Below, piece by piece: positions 8,722 to 17,863 of a stretch of 52,239 nucleotides of DNA. A program made the position numbers and the translations under genes. Within the stretch, counting starts at the first letter, position 1. Each line of letters begins with the position of its first letter. The notes under the pieces were generated by a model. The model saw only the letters and a list, made by a program, of their open reading frames with translations. It made no database searches and was not told the origin of the DNA. The stretch is from Candidatus Moraniibacteriota bacterium. Its GTDB lineage: Bacteria > Patescibacteriota > Minisyncoccia > Moranbacterales > UBA1568. The stretch is taken from positions 1 to 52,239 of the forward strand of contig JAQTRS010000009.1 of the NCBI GenBank assembly GCA_028711705.1. The letters are read 5' to 3'.

Positions 8722-9063
8722 CTATACGTTTATCAGTTGTATTTTAATGCCAAGTACTGAGTATTTCTTTTCTTGTTCGGGTGTATAAAAAGAAGATGTT
8801 CTGGCAAGAAACGCTTCCTTGGTGTCATCGCCGAATGCGGTGATAGGAAAGTCATTAATAAGATTTAAGAATGTTTTATAGTTCAATAAACCAACGACTT
8901 CAACTCGTATTGTTGTGACACGATCTGGTTCGAGTTTAATTTCGATAATATCACCCAGTTTTATTTTACGGCGTTTTTCATCGAGAAGTCTTGCCTCTAT
9001 TGTTTTGATGCCTTCTTTGATTTGATTGAAGGAGTGCAGTTGGAGTCCTATGATGTGAATCAT
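8722..9063 (-). CDS. ASCH-domain protein
   Basis: FNQIKEGIKTIEARLLDEKRRKIKLGDIIEI matches the ASCH domain pattern. Confidence 0.8.
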   Translation of the reverse strand: MIHIIGLQLHSFNQIKEGIKTIEARLLDEKRRKIKLGDIIEIKLEPDRVTTIRVEVVGLLNYKTFLNLINDFPITAFGDDTKEAFLARTSSFYTPEQEKKYSVLGIKIQLINV

Positions 9064-9162
9064 TGTAATAGGTAAATTACTTAGCTTCTTTATAGTACGC
9101 GTTTTTGCGAGAAAGTAAAAACTTTTGCTAATATGTCATCATTTATCCCATTTTGCCCCTTT

Positions 9163-9225
9163 AAAGTTCTGAACATATCCACCAGTTGGAACATAGATGA
9201 AATTAGCACCCTTTGGGTGTTTTTT
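9163..9225 (+). repeat. dispersed leader-like element, copy D
   Basis: AAAGTTCTGAACATATCCACCAGTTGGAACATAGA followed by CACCC-TTT-GGGTGTTTTTT. Confidence 0.7.
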
Positions 9226-9342
9226 ATAGGTAGGCATTAGATGGTAAAAAGGTACCTGACCACTTTTTAATTCCGCGTCTGGGAAGAAAACGAGGTGGTA
9301 GGGTGTACTATATTTATAGAAGTAAATATTAACCATACAATT

Positions 9343-9723
9343 ATGGCAAAATATGTAGACGGATTCCTACTCGTAGTCCCAAAAGACAAAGCTGAAGAGT
9401 ACAAGAAAATGGCAGAAGACGGCCGCGATACGTGGATGAAGTATGGCGCGCTTGAATACTATGAATGCCGGGGTGACGACCTTGTTCCACAGGAAATGGG
9501 TGGTGAGAAAGCGCGTGCATTTCCTGAAATGACCGGAGCAACGAGTGAGGATGCAGTTTGGTTTTCTTTCATAGTCTTTACATCCAAAGAACATCGAGAT
9601 GAGGTCAATGCCAAAGTGATGGAAGAAATGAGCAAGAAGATGGAAGGGAACAAGGATATGTCCATGCCTTTTGATATGAAACGAATGGCTTACGGCGGTT
9701 TTCAAGTCGAAGTAGAAGGATAG
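9343..9723 (+). CDS. DUF1428-family protein
   Basis: MAKYVDGFLLVVPKDKAEEYKKMA...KMSMPFDMKRMAYGGFQVEVEG-type sequence. Confidence 0.85.
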   Translation: MAKYVDGFLLVVPKDKAEEYKKMAEDGRDTWMKYGALEYYECRGDDLVPQEMGGEKARAFPEMTGATSEDAVWFSFIVFTSKEHRDEVNAKVMEEMSKKMEGNKDMSMPFDMKRMAYGGFQVEVEG

Positions 9724-9931
9724 GAAACTGGCTTGAAATCACGAAGCTGCTCTCGGCAATGAGGGTCTAACGCTGTCTATGCGACGGAGCAATTAAAATT
9801 GAGGCTTACCAATACCTTTTTTGGTACCCCTAAAAGGATATTGGAACTTGTGATAAGTATGATAAGATTGAGATGAAAGCCAGAGTCTAAATTATCATAA
9901 CTAACGCAAGGGATTCTGCGTTTAATCGCTT

Positions 9932-10255
9932 ATGGACATTTCAAGGAAAAAATTCATTCTCTTTTTCGTCATTTCGGCGTTCGCTTTCATGTTTATCTCG
10001 AACGCGCTTTTTGGGACAGAGGCCCGGGTCTTCCCCTGGAACGAAAAATCTTTTTTGGGAACGGATTCGCCCATAGCTTGGAAGAGTGCCGGGTATAAGA
10101 TTTCATACCCTATCAAAGTTGTTTTGATAGGACCATTCGATAATGTCTTTCACGATGATCCGCCACCTCCATTGGTTGCTGCCGTATTCGCTTTCTACTG
10201 GTCGATTCTCGCCTTGATCCTCCATTATCTGCTCGGTAAGATAAAGCGCGCTTGA
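9932..10255 (+). CDS. small membrane protein, unknown
   Basis: Two predicted hydrophobic helices; 107 aa. Confidence 0.6.
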   Translation: MDISRKKFILFFVISAFAFMFISNALFGTEARVFPWNEKSFLGTDSPIAWKSAGYKISYPIKVVLIGPFDNVFHDDPPPPLVAAVFAFYWSILALILHYLLGKIKRA

Positions 10256-10354
10256 ACGGTTTTTCGGTTCGATGAAGCGAGGCGGGTAGGCATCGTTTTA
10301 CTTTCTGAGGGAAAAGAATATAATGAAAGCGTGATAGCTTAACGAAATATAAAT

Positions 10355-10789
10355 ATGTCAAAAACAAAAACGAGTGCTGTAGTCGCCGTGTCTGTGGTCG
10401 CATTGAGTGTTGCTGTTTATTATTGGTACGCAACAGAAATCCTCAATGTCAAATTGCATAATGAGGATGCCGTGCCGCCATATGCTGCCTTGGCTCCTGG
10501 GTCGAAACAATTGACCGTTGTCAAGAAGTATATGGCAACGGAAGACAAGGAGGACACGCTTCGTTTCGTAGTGACCGTCGATCGGGAAGGGATTATCACC
10601 GACATTCTCACCCTGGATGCAAAGACGAACGAAATTCCTGAAAAGAAGAAATCATTCAATGAGGGATTGACGGTCGCTATCAAAGGGAAGAAGATGAGCG
10701 AACTCGGTCCTGTCGATAAGATCGGCACCTCGACGTATACGACTGACGCTTTCAATAGCGTTATCGATGAGCTGAAAGCGCAACTCTAA
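10355..10789 (+). CDS. membrane-anchored FMN-binding-domain-like protein
   Basis: N-terminal TM; VDREGIITDILTLDAKTNE...IGTSTYTTDAFNSVIDEL resembles the flavinylation site of FMN_bind proteins; next gene is ApbE. Confidence 0.65.
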   Translation: MSKTKTSAVVAVSVVALSVAVYYWYATEILNVKLHNEDAVPPYAALAPGSKQLTVVKKYMATEDKEDTLRFVVTVDREGIITDILTLDAKTNEIPEKKKSFNEGLTVAIKGKKMSELGPVDKIGTSTYTTDAFNSVIDELKAQL

Positions 10790-10799
10790 CAGCATTCCG

Positions 10800-11669
10800 A
10801 TGGAAACATTCTCCTTCTCCGGATTGGGTACGGGCTGGTCCGTGTTGATAGATGGCGGTACGCTTCGACCTGAAGTTAAGAAGAGCATCCTTTCGTATAC
10901 GGAAAATTTCGAGAAACGATTTTCTCGATTTTTGCCCCAGTCCGAGGTGAATGCTTTTCGAAAATCAGAGGCGGGCACGTATGAGCCTTCCTCTGATTTT
11001 TCGTATCTTCTCAAAGTAGCGGATCGCCTCCGGTTCCTGACGAATGGGAAGTATGATCCTGCGGTGGCATCGATCCTTGAGGATGCCGGCTATGGACCCG
11101 TAAAAAAACTCGGCCCTCTCAAAAAAAGGGAAGGGGACATCGTGCCGCAGTGGTCGCTTTCAGGCAACATGCTCAGTATCGACGGGCCTATCGCTTTTGA
11201 TTTTGGCGGCATAGGGAAAGGATACTGTATCGATGGGGTGGCGGCTCTTTTACGGGATGCAGGGTACGGATATTTTCTGGTTGAAGGTGGCGGGGATATG
11301 GTTGCAACAACGAAAGCCGATGGAAGCCCTTTTCGGATAGCGATCGAATATCCGGGGAGGCCCGATACGGCCGCAAGTATGGTCGACCTTTCGAATCAGG
11401 GAATTGCCGTGTCGGATATTTTTCGCCGCCGCTTCGGAAAATGGCATCACCTGATAGATGTGCAGGAGAAAAAGCCGATACAAGCTATCATCGGGAGCGC
11501 TGCTGTGGCGAAAGATGCCTTTTTCGCTGATTGTATGACTTCCGGTTTGTTTTTTGCGCCGATACGCAATCGTCCTCTCTTGGCGAGTGCATTCGAATCC
11601 GCATATATCGTTTTTCGAAAAGATGGGATGGCTCACGCAAGTTCTGATTGGCCGGGTGAATTGCTGTAG
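10800..11669 (+). CDS. apbE: FAD:protein FMN transferase (ApbE)
   Basis: FEKRFSRFLPQSEVNAF, AFDFGGIGKGYCIDGVAALL, GYFLVEGGGDM, HHLIDV; ApbE motifs. Confidence 0.88.
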   Translation: METFSFSGLGTGWSVLIDGGTLRPEVKKSILSYTENFEKRFSRFLPQSEVNAFRKSEAGTYEPSSDFSYLLKVADRLRFLTNGKYDPAVASILEDAGYGPVKKLGPLKKREGDIVPQWSLSGNMLSIDGPIAFDFGGIGKGYCIDGVAALLRDAGYGYFLVEGGGDMVATTKADGSPFRIAIEYPGRPDTAASMVDLSNQGIAVSDIFRRRFGKWHHLIDVQEKKPIQAIIGSAAVAKDAFFADCMTSGLFFAPIRNRPLLASAFESAYIVFRKDGMAHASSDWPGELL

Positions 11670-11738
11670 GAAGAAAAGAGGGAGGCATGGCGTATACTAC
11701 GGTGTGAAGGTAACTCGTAACTCCGTAACTGCAAAAGT

Positions 11739-12086
11739 ATGAAAAAATTTCTTGTTTTATACCTCGCGCCTGTGAGTGTGATTGAAGAGTGGATGAAGAA
11801 AAGTCCGGAAGAACGGAAATCGGAGGAAGATGCCATGAAAACCGAGTGGAATGCTTGGATGAGGGAGCGCACTGCTTCGGTAAAAGAAACGGCTGGAGCC
11901 GGAAAAACCAAACGAGTCACAAAAGAGGGAATATCTGACGCGAAGAATGACATTATGATGTTTTCTATGGTTGAGGCGGAATCATCGGAGGATGCAGCTA
12001 AAATATTTGAAAACCATCCGCATTTAGGTATTCCACAGGCTTCGATCGAGATTATGCCGGTGAATTATATGCCCGGTATGGAGTAA
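11739..12086 (+). CDS. YCII-related domain protein
   Basis: Short alpha/beta protein; EAESSEDAAKIFENHPHLGIPQASIEIMPV. Confidence 0.65.
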   Translation: MKKFLVLYLAPVSVIEEWMKKSPEERKSEEDAMKTEWNAWMRERTASVKETAGAGKTKRVTKEGISDAKNDIMMFSMVEAESSEDAAKIFENHPHLGIPQASIEIMPVNYMPGME

Positions 12087-12111
12087 GCGTTTGCGGTATT
12101 TCTATAAAGAT

Positions 12112-12140
12112 AAAAAACGCACCTGAATGAGTGCGTTTTT
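12112..12140. terminator. rho-independent terminator
   Basis: AAAAAACGCACCTGAATGAGTGCGTTTTT. Confidence 0.8.
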
Positions 12141-12233
12141 CTCTGGAAACAATGTTTTGGAAGCAGAAGATGAAAAGGTGTTCCGCCCTTTTTTCTTCGC
12201 AACAGTCGAAGATCTTTTGGTGAATCAGTCGGA

Positions 12234-13160
12234 TCAGTGCTGTACCGCCAATTTATAGATGATGACTTCCCCGTAGTTGCTGCTTGAACAATCCGACTCT
12301 TTGGAGCAATTCGATTGCGTATAGGCGCCAGCCTTGAAGTAGCAACCGGAAATCTTTTTCTTCAGCGTATACGCGGGCCGTTCATTGCCGTTATAGTATA
12401 CCCGTATCATGCCTCCTTGGGCGACGAATTTCACGGTAAACCGTTTGCCGAGCGTGTAATTCGAATCAAGTGTCGGCCCCTCTTCGCCGTTTATGTCGAT
12501 GAAGAGCTTCGGATATTCCAGTCGGACAACGATGACGTCGTCGTTTGCATCATGAATCTGTCCGGCTACGATATGTTTCTTGTTCTTCGGTACGGCGGTG
12601 ATGGCTTGATCGATGAAGAGCGAGTGCGTCCCCGAAGTTGTTGACCAGCTGGCCAATGACGCTCCTTTATCGGTCATTTCTCTGAGTTCTGAGCGCGGAT
12701 AGCCGGAGTTGCTTGTCGTGACTCCGTTTACCGGTGCCCGGAACACGACGCCATCGGAAGCATTGTTCGGATGGAAGCATGTTTTGTCAGAAAACGTCGC
12801 GAGCGCGCCTTGTTTTATTTCAGCCGGTTTTTTCGATGCTCCTGTGGGGAGTGTCTGTTTCCAGTTGGAAAGATCCAGTATTTCCGACGGATAGGAAACG
12901 GCTTTCGGATCGATGGGACTATCCTTGGTTGAGGTCTTTTCTTCGCTTGGTTGAGGTAGCTTAGGCTCGGAAACCGGAATCGGTTCCGGGTCCTTAGCGG
13001 AAGCGAGCGAATCATTTGCTAATTCATCGGTCTTTGTTGCGATTGGTTCAGTTATCTTTTCTGCATCCGCGTTTTTGGCGCTCCAAAGTGATTTTTGGAA
13101 CAAAGAAAAGATTCCTCCTATCACAAGAACGACGATCGCTATGGGTAGTGTTTTTTTCAT
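12234..13160 (-). CDS. secreted/anchored polysaccharide lyase family 7-like (alginate lyase)
   Basis: N-terminal TM plus Ser/Pro/Glu-rich linker; LDLSNWKQTLPTG, RSELREM, QIHDA, YFKAGAYTQS match the PL7 motifs (RxEL, QIH, YFKAGxYxQ). Confidence 0.88.
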   Translation of the reverse strand: MKKTLPIAIVVLVIGGIFSLFQKSLWSAKNADAEKITEPIATKTDELANDSLASAKDPEPIPVSEPKLPQPSEEKTSTKDSPIDPKAVSYPSEILDLSNWKQTLPTGASKKPAEIKQGALATFSDKTCFHPNNASDGVVFRAPVNGVTTSNSGYPRSELREMTDKGASLASWSTTSGTHSLFIDQAITAVPKNKKHIVAGQIHDANDDVIVVRLEYPKLFIDINGEEGPTLDSNYTLGKRFTVKFVAQGGMIRVYYNGNERPAYTLKKKISGCYFKAGAYTQSNCSKESDCSSSNYGEVIIYKLAVQH

Positions 13161-13430
13161 GTGAACTATTCCTTTTGCAGGGAAAGGGCATCGGCTGTTG
13201 CGACCCCTGCTTCATCGCAACGGCAGGCATAATTATACAGTATATCCGAAAACCACACAATGGGATGCAGGGCTATTGATAGCGCGGAGGCGGCAGCATG
13301 TGCTGCGTTGAAAACGAAACCTGATCAGGCTTCATGGTTGTGTTCTTGATGGGTTCGCATCTGGTATACTGAGGATGCCTCTTATATTGGGTACAAGGGG
13401 AAAGAATTTTTATAATTCGGGATAAATGCA

Positions 13431-14018
13431 ATGATTATGCGTCAGTCATCGAGAATCATGTCCGGAAAAAAATTGCTTCCGAGGGAGCAAGAAGAGCTGC
13501 TTAGGGTATTGAAGGCGCGTTTTGAGGAGAATATGCATCGTCATGAAGGCCTGAAGTGGATTGAAGTACAAAAGAGATTAGAGGGTGATACTGAGAAGTT
13601 ATGGTCGCTCAATGAAATGGAAAAGACTGGCGGTGAACCGGATGTGGTCGGGTTCGATGCGAAGATGGACGAGTATGTTTTTTATGATTGCTGTGCGGAA
13701 AGTCCTCGGGGGCGCAGAAGCGTTTGCTATGATCATGCAGGGTTGGAGTCGCGGAAAGAGCATAAACCGGAAAATAGCGCTATGGGCATGGCTGTTTTTA
13801 TGGGTATCGAGCTTTTGACGGAAGAGCAGTATCGGAAGTTTCAGGAGCTTGGAAATTTCGATACGAAAACGTCGAGCTGGGTGCAAACGCCTATCGGTAT
13901 CAGGAAACTTGGCGGTGCCCTCTTTGCCGACCGTAGGTATGATCATGTTTTCATCTATCACAATGGCGCGGAATCGTATTATGCCGCCAGAGGCTTTCGT
14001 GGCTCGCTTCGGGTCTGA
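13431..14018 (+). CDS. DUF4256-family protein
   Basis: MHRHEGLKWIEVQKRLE...GGEPDVVGFD...FYDCCAESPRGRRSVCYDHAGLESRKEHKPENSAMGMA. Confidence 0.85.
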   Translation: MIMRQSSRIMSGKKLLPREQEELLRVLKARFEENMHRHEGLKWIEVQKRLEGDTEKLWSLNEMEKTGGEPDVVGFDAKMDEYVFYDCCAESPRGRRSVCYDHAGLESRKEHKPENSAMGMAVFMGIELLTEEQYRKFQELGNFDTKTSSWVQTPIGIRKLGGALFADRRYDHVFIYHNGAESYYAARGFRGSLRV

Positions 14019-14149
14019 ATTGAGATATGCAAAGACCCTCATTTTCAATTGTGTTTGAGTTTCTCATCCTCCCTGGGACTGAATAATTCGGATGACGCGT
14101 TCGTAGCATAGGGCATGGGGGCCGTGCACTAAGCATTATCATTCGTCTT

Positions 14150-14317
14150 ATGGAAAGGATCAAGGTCGAGAATCATGTTTTTTCGGGTGGGTTGTGGTTC
14201 GGGGCTTGGCTCTTCACTGTCGGTTTCCTGAACCTCGCGTTTTGGGACGGCGTGCTGGCTGTCGTTTTGTGGCCGTATTATCTTGGAATTGTCCTGAGGC
14301 CGATACTGCTTCAGTAA
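14150..14317 (+). CDS. small membrane protein (55 aa)
   Basis: MERIKVENHVFSGGLWFGAWLFTVGFLNLAFWDGVLAVVLWPYYLGIVLRPILLQ; not in ORF track, out of frame with ORF 14194. Confidence 0.6.
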   Translation: MERIKVENHVFSGGLWFGAWLFTVGFLNLAFWDGVLAVVLWPYYLGIVLRPILLQ

Positions 14318-14406
14318 GTTGCATCATCGCTTGTCGTGTTGCTGCAGCGAGGACGAGAAGTTTTGTGAGCCGCCTGTTCCGGGAGGATTTTTGGCAGGTT
14401 ACGCGT

Positions 14407-15627
14407 ATGAAAACATTTCTTTGGATTATTGTTATCGCGCTTTTTTGTGTCGGCGCATTGGCGGGGACGAAGCGCCTCTTTTTTCGGGAGGAGACACCCG
14501 GTTCGGAGCGGGATGGGGGCGTGATTTCTGAGGATGGAAAAGTTCGATCCGAAGATGTTGCACCCGTTCCTATGCCGGAAGTTTCAGAAAAAAATCCGCA
14601 GTGGAGAGTGGAGGAGGTGGTGGGGGGATTGGACACGCCATGGAGCATCGTTTTCACCTCGTCGGAACGGATGCTTCTGACGGAGCGTGCGGGTCGGTTG
14701 CGTGAGGTGAGGGACGGTATTTTGAAACCCGAACCGCTCTATGTATTCGGCGAGGTTCAGGAGAAAGGCGAAGAAGGATTAATGTCGCTCACTCTTTCTC
14801 CAGATTATCCAAGTGATCGCTTCGTGTATGTGTCGTTGGCTTACCCTGCGGAAGGAGGGTTGTTCGTAAAGGTGATGCGCTTTCAGGATGATGGCACTGG
14901 TTTGCGTGACCCGGTGGACATCATAGACGCCATTCCGGCGGCGCAGTTTCATGCCGGATGCAGGATCGCTTTCGGACCGGATGGTAAACTGTATGTCACT
15001 ACCGGAGACGCGACCGACACATCGCTGCCGCAGGATAAGGATTCGTTGGCGGGGAAGATATTGCGCCTCAATCCCGATGGGAGCATCCCTGCAGACAATC
15101 CGTTTCCCGATAGTCCCGTGTGGAGCTATGGTCATCGCAATCCGCAGGGCATTACCTGGCAGGATGATACGGGCGCGATGTATGCAACCGAACATGGTCC
15201 TTCTGGTTTTGATGGGCCGGGTGGAGGCGACGAGTTGAATCATATTATTCAGGGCGGAAATTATGGATGGCCGTTGGTGTCGCATACGAGTCGGCTTGAA
15301 GGAACCATAGCGCCTTTGCTTGTATTTACGCCAGCAGAGGCTCCGGCGGCGCTGCTATCGTATTCGGGCAGGGTGTTTCCAGAGTGGCGGGGTAATCTTT
15401 TCTTCGGCGCACTGAAAGGTGAGGGGCTTTTTCATGTCGTTTTGGATGCGGAAAATCCGGATAAGGCGGTGCGGTATGAGAAATTGGATATCGGTTCCTT
15501 GGGGCGTATCCGCGAAGTTATGGAAGGGCCGGACGGTTTTATTTATTTTTCCACGTCCAATCGCGATGGCCGCGGCACTCCGGCGACTCGCGATGACCGT
15601 ATTATGCGTATCCGACCGGTGCAGTGA
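14407..15627 (+). CDS. PQQ-dependent sugar dehydrogenase (glucose/sorbosone dehydrogenase fold)
   Basis: GLDTPWSIVFTSSERMLLTERAGRLR, EEGLMSLTLSPDYPSDRFVYV, AFGPDGKLYVTTGDATDTSLPQDKDSLAGKILRLNPDGSIPADNPF, GHRNPQGITW; start moved to MKTFLWIIV. Confidence 0.9.
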   Translation: MKTFLWIIVIALFCVGALAGTKRLFFREETPGSERDGGVISEDGKVRSEDVAPVPMPEVSEKNPQWRVEEVVGGLDTPWSIVFTSSERMLLTERAGRLREVRDGILKPEPLYVFGEVQEKGEEGLMSLTLSPDYPSDRFVYVSLAYPAEGGLFVKVMRFQDDGTGLRDPVDIIDAIPAAQFHAGCRIAFGPDGKLYVTTGDATDTSLPQDKDSLAGKILRLNPDGSIPADNPFPDSPVWSYGHRNPQGITWQDDTGAMYATEHGPSGFDGPGGGDELNHIIQGGNYGWPLVSHTSRLEGTIAPLLVFTPAEAPAALLSYSGRVFPEWRGNLFFGALKGEGLFHVVLDAENPDKAVRYEKLDIGSLGRIREVMEGPDGFIYFSTSNRDGRGTPATRDDRIMRIRPVQ

Positions 15628-15702
15628 CGGACGGTTGTTTTTGATGTCTGAAAAGTAGGGTTGCATGAAGTGCTGTTTGTGTTGAATGAGGAAGATGAAG
15701 TC

Positions 15703-15737
15703 TTGACAGACGTAAATTATTTCCGTAAGATACTTAC
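15703..15737 (+). promoter_or_regulatory. sigma70-type promoter with overlapping palindromic operator, MarR gene
   Basis: TTGACA (15703-15708), 17-nt spacer, TAAGAT (15726-15731); palindrome GTAAG-ATA-CTTAC at 15725-15737. Confidence 0.75.
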
Positions 15738-15755
15738 ACAGATAAGCATATCATT

Positions 15756-16178
15756 ATGGACAGGAAACAAGATATCCAAGAGCTGGTCGAGGGGTTCAAA
15801 ACCATACAGAGACACCTGACTTCCTTGGTCAGGGAGGCCTCGGACGAGTCTATCACGCAGGTGCAGTGGCAAGTGATACTGTTCGTCGCCGGGAATAAGC
15901 GATCCAATGTCCGCGATTTGCATAAGGCGCTCAGGATAACCAGTAGCGCTGCGACTCAGCTCGTGAACACGCTGGAGGAGAAAGGATTGGTGTTTCGCCG
16001 GCAGCATCCGGAGGATGGAAGGGTCTCTTTGCTGGTGCTGTCCCAGAAGGCGGAGGTGGCGGTAAGGAAAATGAAGCAGAGACGAATCAGAAAGCTAAAC
16101 TCTCTGCTAAGCAAGTTGACGGATGAGGAAATTTCCACGTACCTTGGCCTGCATCGGAAGCTGATAGAGCGTATCTAA
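15756..16178 (+). CDS. MarR-family transcriptional regulator
   Basis: Winged helix LHKALRITSSAATQLVNTLEEKGLVFRRQHPEDGRVSLLVLSQKA. Confidence 0.85.
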   Translation: MDRKQDIQELVEGFKTIQRHLTSLVREASDESITQVQWQVILFVAGNKRSNVRDLHKALRITSSAATQLVNTLEEKGLVFRRQHPEDGRVSLLVLSQKAEVAVRKMKQRRIRKLNSLLSKLTDEEISTYLGLHRKLIERI

Positions 16179-16244
16179 AACTATGGAGTAAAAAACACCC
16201 GATTCATATCGGGCATTTTTTTTTGTTTCCGAGCGGCTTCGCTG

Positions 16245-16484
16245 TTAGCGCACTGCCCTGACGATGGCGATTACGATGATCGCACCCAAGATGGCGACGA
16301 GGAAACTGTACAGATTGAAACCTGTAATGCCGCCTTGACCCAAGGAGCTCATGAGCCATCCGCCGAGCACCGCCCCCACGATACCGAAGATGATATCTAC
16401 CAGCAGCCCCTCACGTGTTCCCATTACTGCCGAAGCGATCCAGCCGACGATCGCCCCGAAGACTATCCATAAAATGATGCCCAT
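16245..16484 (-). CDS. GlsB/YeaQ/YmgE family membrane protein
   Basis: IVGWIASAVMGTREGLLVDIIFGIVGAVLGGWLMSSLG. Confidence 0.9.
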   Translation of the reverse strand: MGIILWIVFGAIVGWIASAVMGTREGLLVDIIFGIVGAVLGGWLMSSLGQGGITGFNLYSFLVAILGAIIVIAIVRAVR

Positions 16485-16648
16485 AAAATTAGGTCTTAAT
16501 GATTAAACCCCTTTATCCTTCAATACGTGACGTTGCGGGATATATTTCAGGCGCAGGGATGGCGGCATGAAAATATGGTGTGTGTAGGCCGTGTCGAGCA
16601 CTGTTTTTTTGTGGTATACTTCAGGTAATAAAAACTCAAAAAAATACT

Positions 16649-17863
16649 ATGTCAAAAAATGCTCCAGGGTTTGTTCGGGCAGGAATGTATATTGTGGCCT
16701 TTTTATATTTCCTTGTTCCGAAGGTTTCGTCGGCAGCGACGAACCTGCTTGCGAATCCAGGGGCTGAGACAGGGGATTTCTCTGGGTGGACGGTTGTGTC
16801 CGGCGCCGGTATCGGTGCGGGCGAGCTTGATGACGGATGGGGGGTTGGCGGCGCAGCTCATGAGGGAGCCTATGGGTTCGTTTCTTCGTATGGCGCCTCA
16901 AGCCCTTCCGGGCCCTTTGTTATGGATGTCCTGAGTCAGGAAATCGATCTTGTGGGGGCGGCGGGCTATGCGGGAAGTTATCTTGATACGGCGCCGCAGA
17001 TCGATGCAAGTACCTATGTTATCGGTGCCGATTCCGGCTCGGGAACGGATGACCCGTATCGGGTGGTCGTCGAGCTGCGGGATGCGAGTCATGCTGTCGT
17101 GGCATCCTATGATACCGGCGACCAGGTGGCTGATGGTACGTGGCAGCATATCAGTCACACATTTACAGGATACGGGAGTGGCGTCCGCTATATTTATTTT
17201 GCACAGAAAGGCCGTTCATCTGCATGGTGGGCGGGACAGTATGGAGCCAACTTCGATGACGCTTCAGTGACAGTGGCTGACCAGGCCGCAGCGGTTGCAA
17301 CCGAAACAGCTGTTGCCGAGGCCACTGCCTATACCGACACCCAGAAAACCGGTATCACTTCTTGGAAAGCTTTTCTTGTCCAGGACAAGAGCGGTTGTTC
17401 TCAAAAATTGAAGCTCGAAATCAAAGGGGATCATTTTAAGAGGGGTGCCAAGGTGATGATCGGAGAACATGATGCCTCGTCGGTCGAGTTCTCCTCGAGT
17501 AAGAAACTGATCGCTCGGTTTTGCGTGGACAAGCTTTTGACACGCGATGTCTTGTCGAGAAAGGCTATTTATGTGAAGAATCCCGATGTTGAAGTGCGCC
17601 GAGCCGATAAGAAAATCGATCTGGGGTTATTGTTTCTTCTGACTTCCGATACGACCAATTTCGATCAGGACTCCGCCGAGGGCGTGACGAATATTCAGAA
17701 AGTTTTGGTTGGTTTGAAGCTTTTGTCCGCGGGAAATATCGTGGGTGTGTATGGCGCTAAGACTATCGCTGCCGTCAAGCTCTTTCAGGAGAAACACGAT
17801 ATTTCTGTGACGGGAAATGTCGGGCCGCTCACTATCCGGGCCTTTCAGAAATTTCTGCATTGA
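16649..17863 (+). CDS. secreted protein with N-terminal jelly-roll-like region and C-terminal peptidoglycan-binding domain
   Basis: Signal-like N-terminus; NLLANPGAETGDFSGWTV; C-terminal GVTNIQKVLVGLKLLSAGNIVGVYGAKTIAAVKLFQEKHDISVTGNVGPLTIRAF (PG_binding_1). Confidence 0.8.
   Translation: MSKNAPGFVRAGMYIVAFLYFLVPKVSSAATNLLANPGAETGDFSGWTVVSGAGIGAGELDDGWGVGGAAHEGAYGFVSSYGASSPSGPFVMDVLSQEIDLVGAAGYAGSYLDTAPQIDASTYVIGADSGSGTDDPYRVVVELRDASHAVVASYDTGDQVADGTWQHISHTFTGYGSGVRYIYFAQKGRSSAWWAGQYGANFDDASVTVADQAAAVATETAVAEATAYTDTQKTGITSWKAFLVQDKSGCSQKLKLEIKGDHFKRGAKVMIGEHDASSVEFSSSKKLIARFCVDKLLTRDVLSRKAIYVKNPDVEVRRADKKIDLGLLFLLTSDTTNFDQDSAEGVTNIQKVLVGLKLLSAGNIVGVYGAKTIAAVKLFQEKHDISVTGNVGPLTIRAFQKFLH

Noticed and set aside
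9139-9336. 65-aa minus-strand ORF
   Set aside because: Overlaps repeat copy D; the PTGGYVQNF part is just translation of the repeated box.
9800-9850. CCAATACCTTTT...AAAAGGATATTGG imperfect hairpin
   Set aside because: Weak, interrupted stem without a clean T-run; not enough to call.
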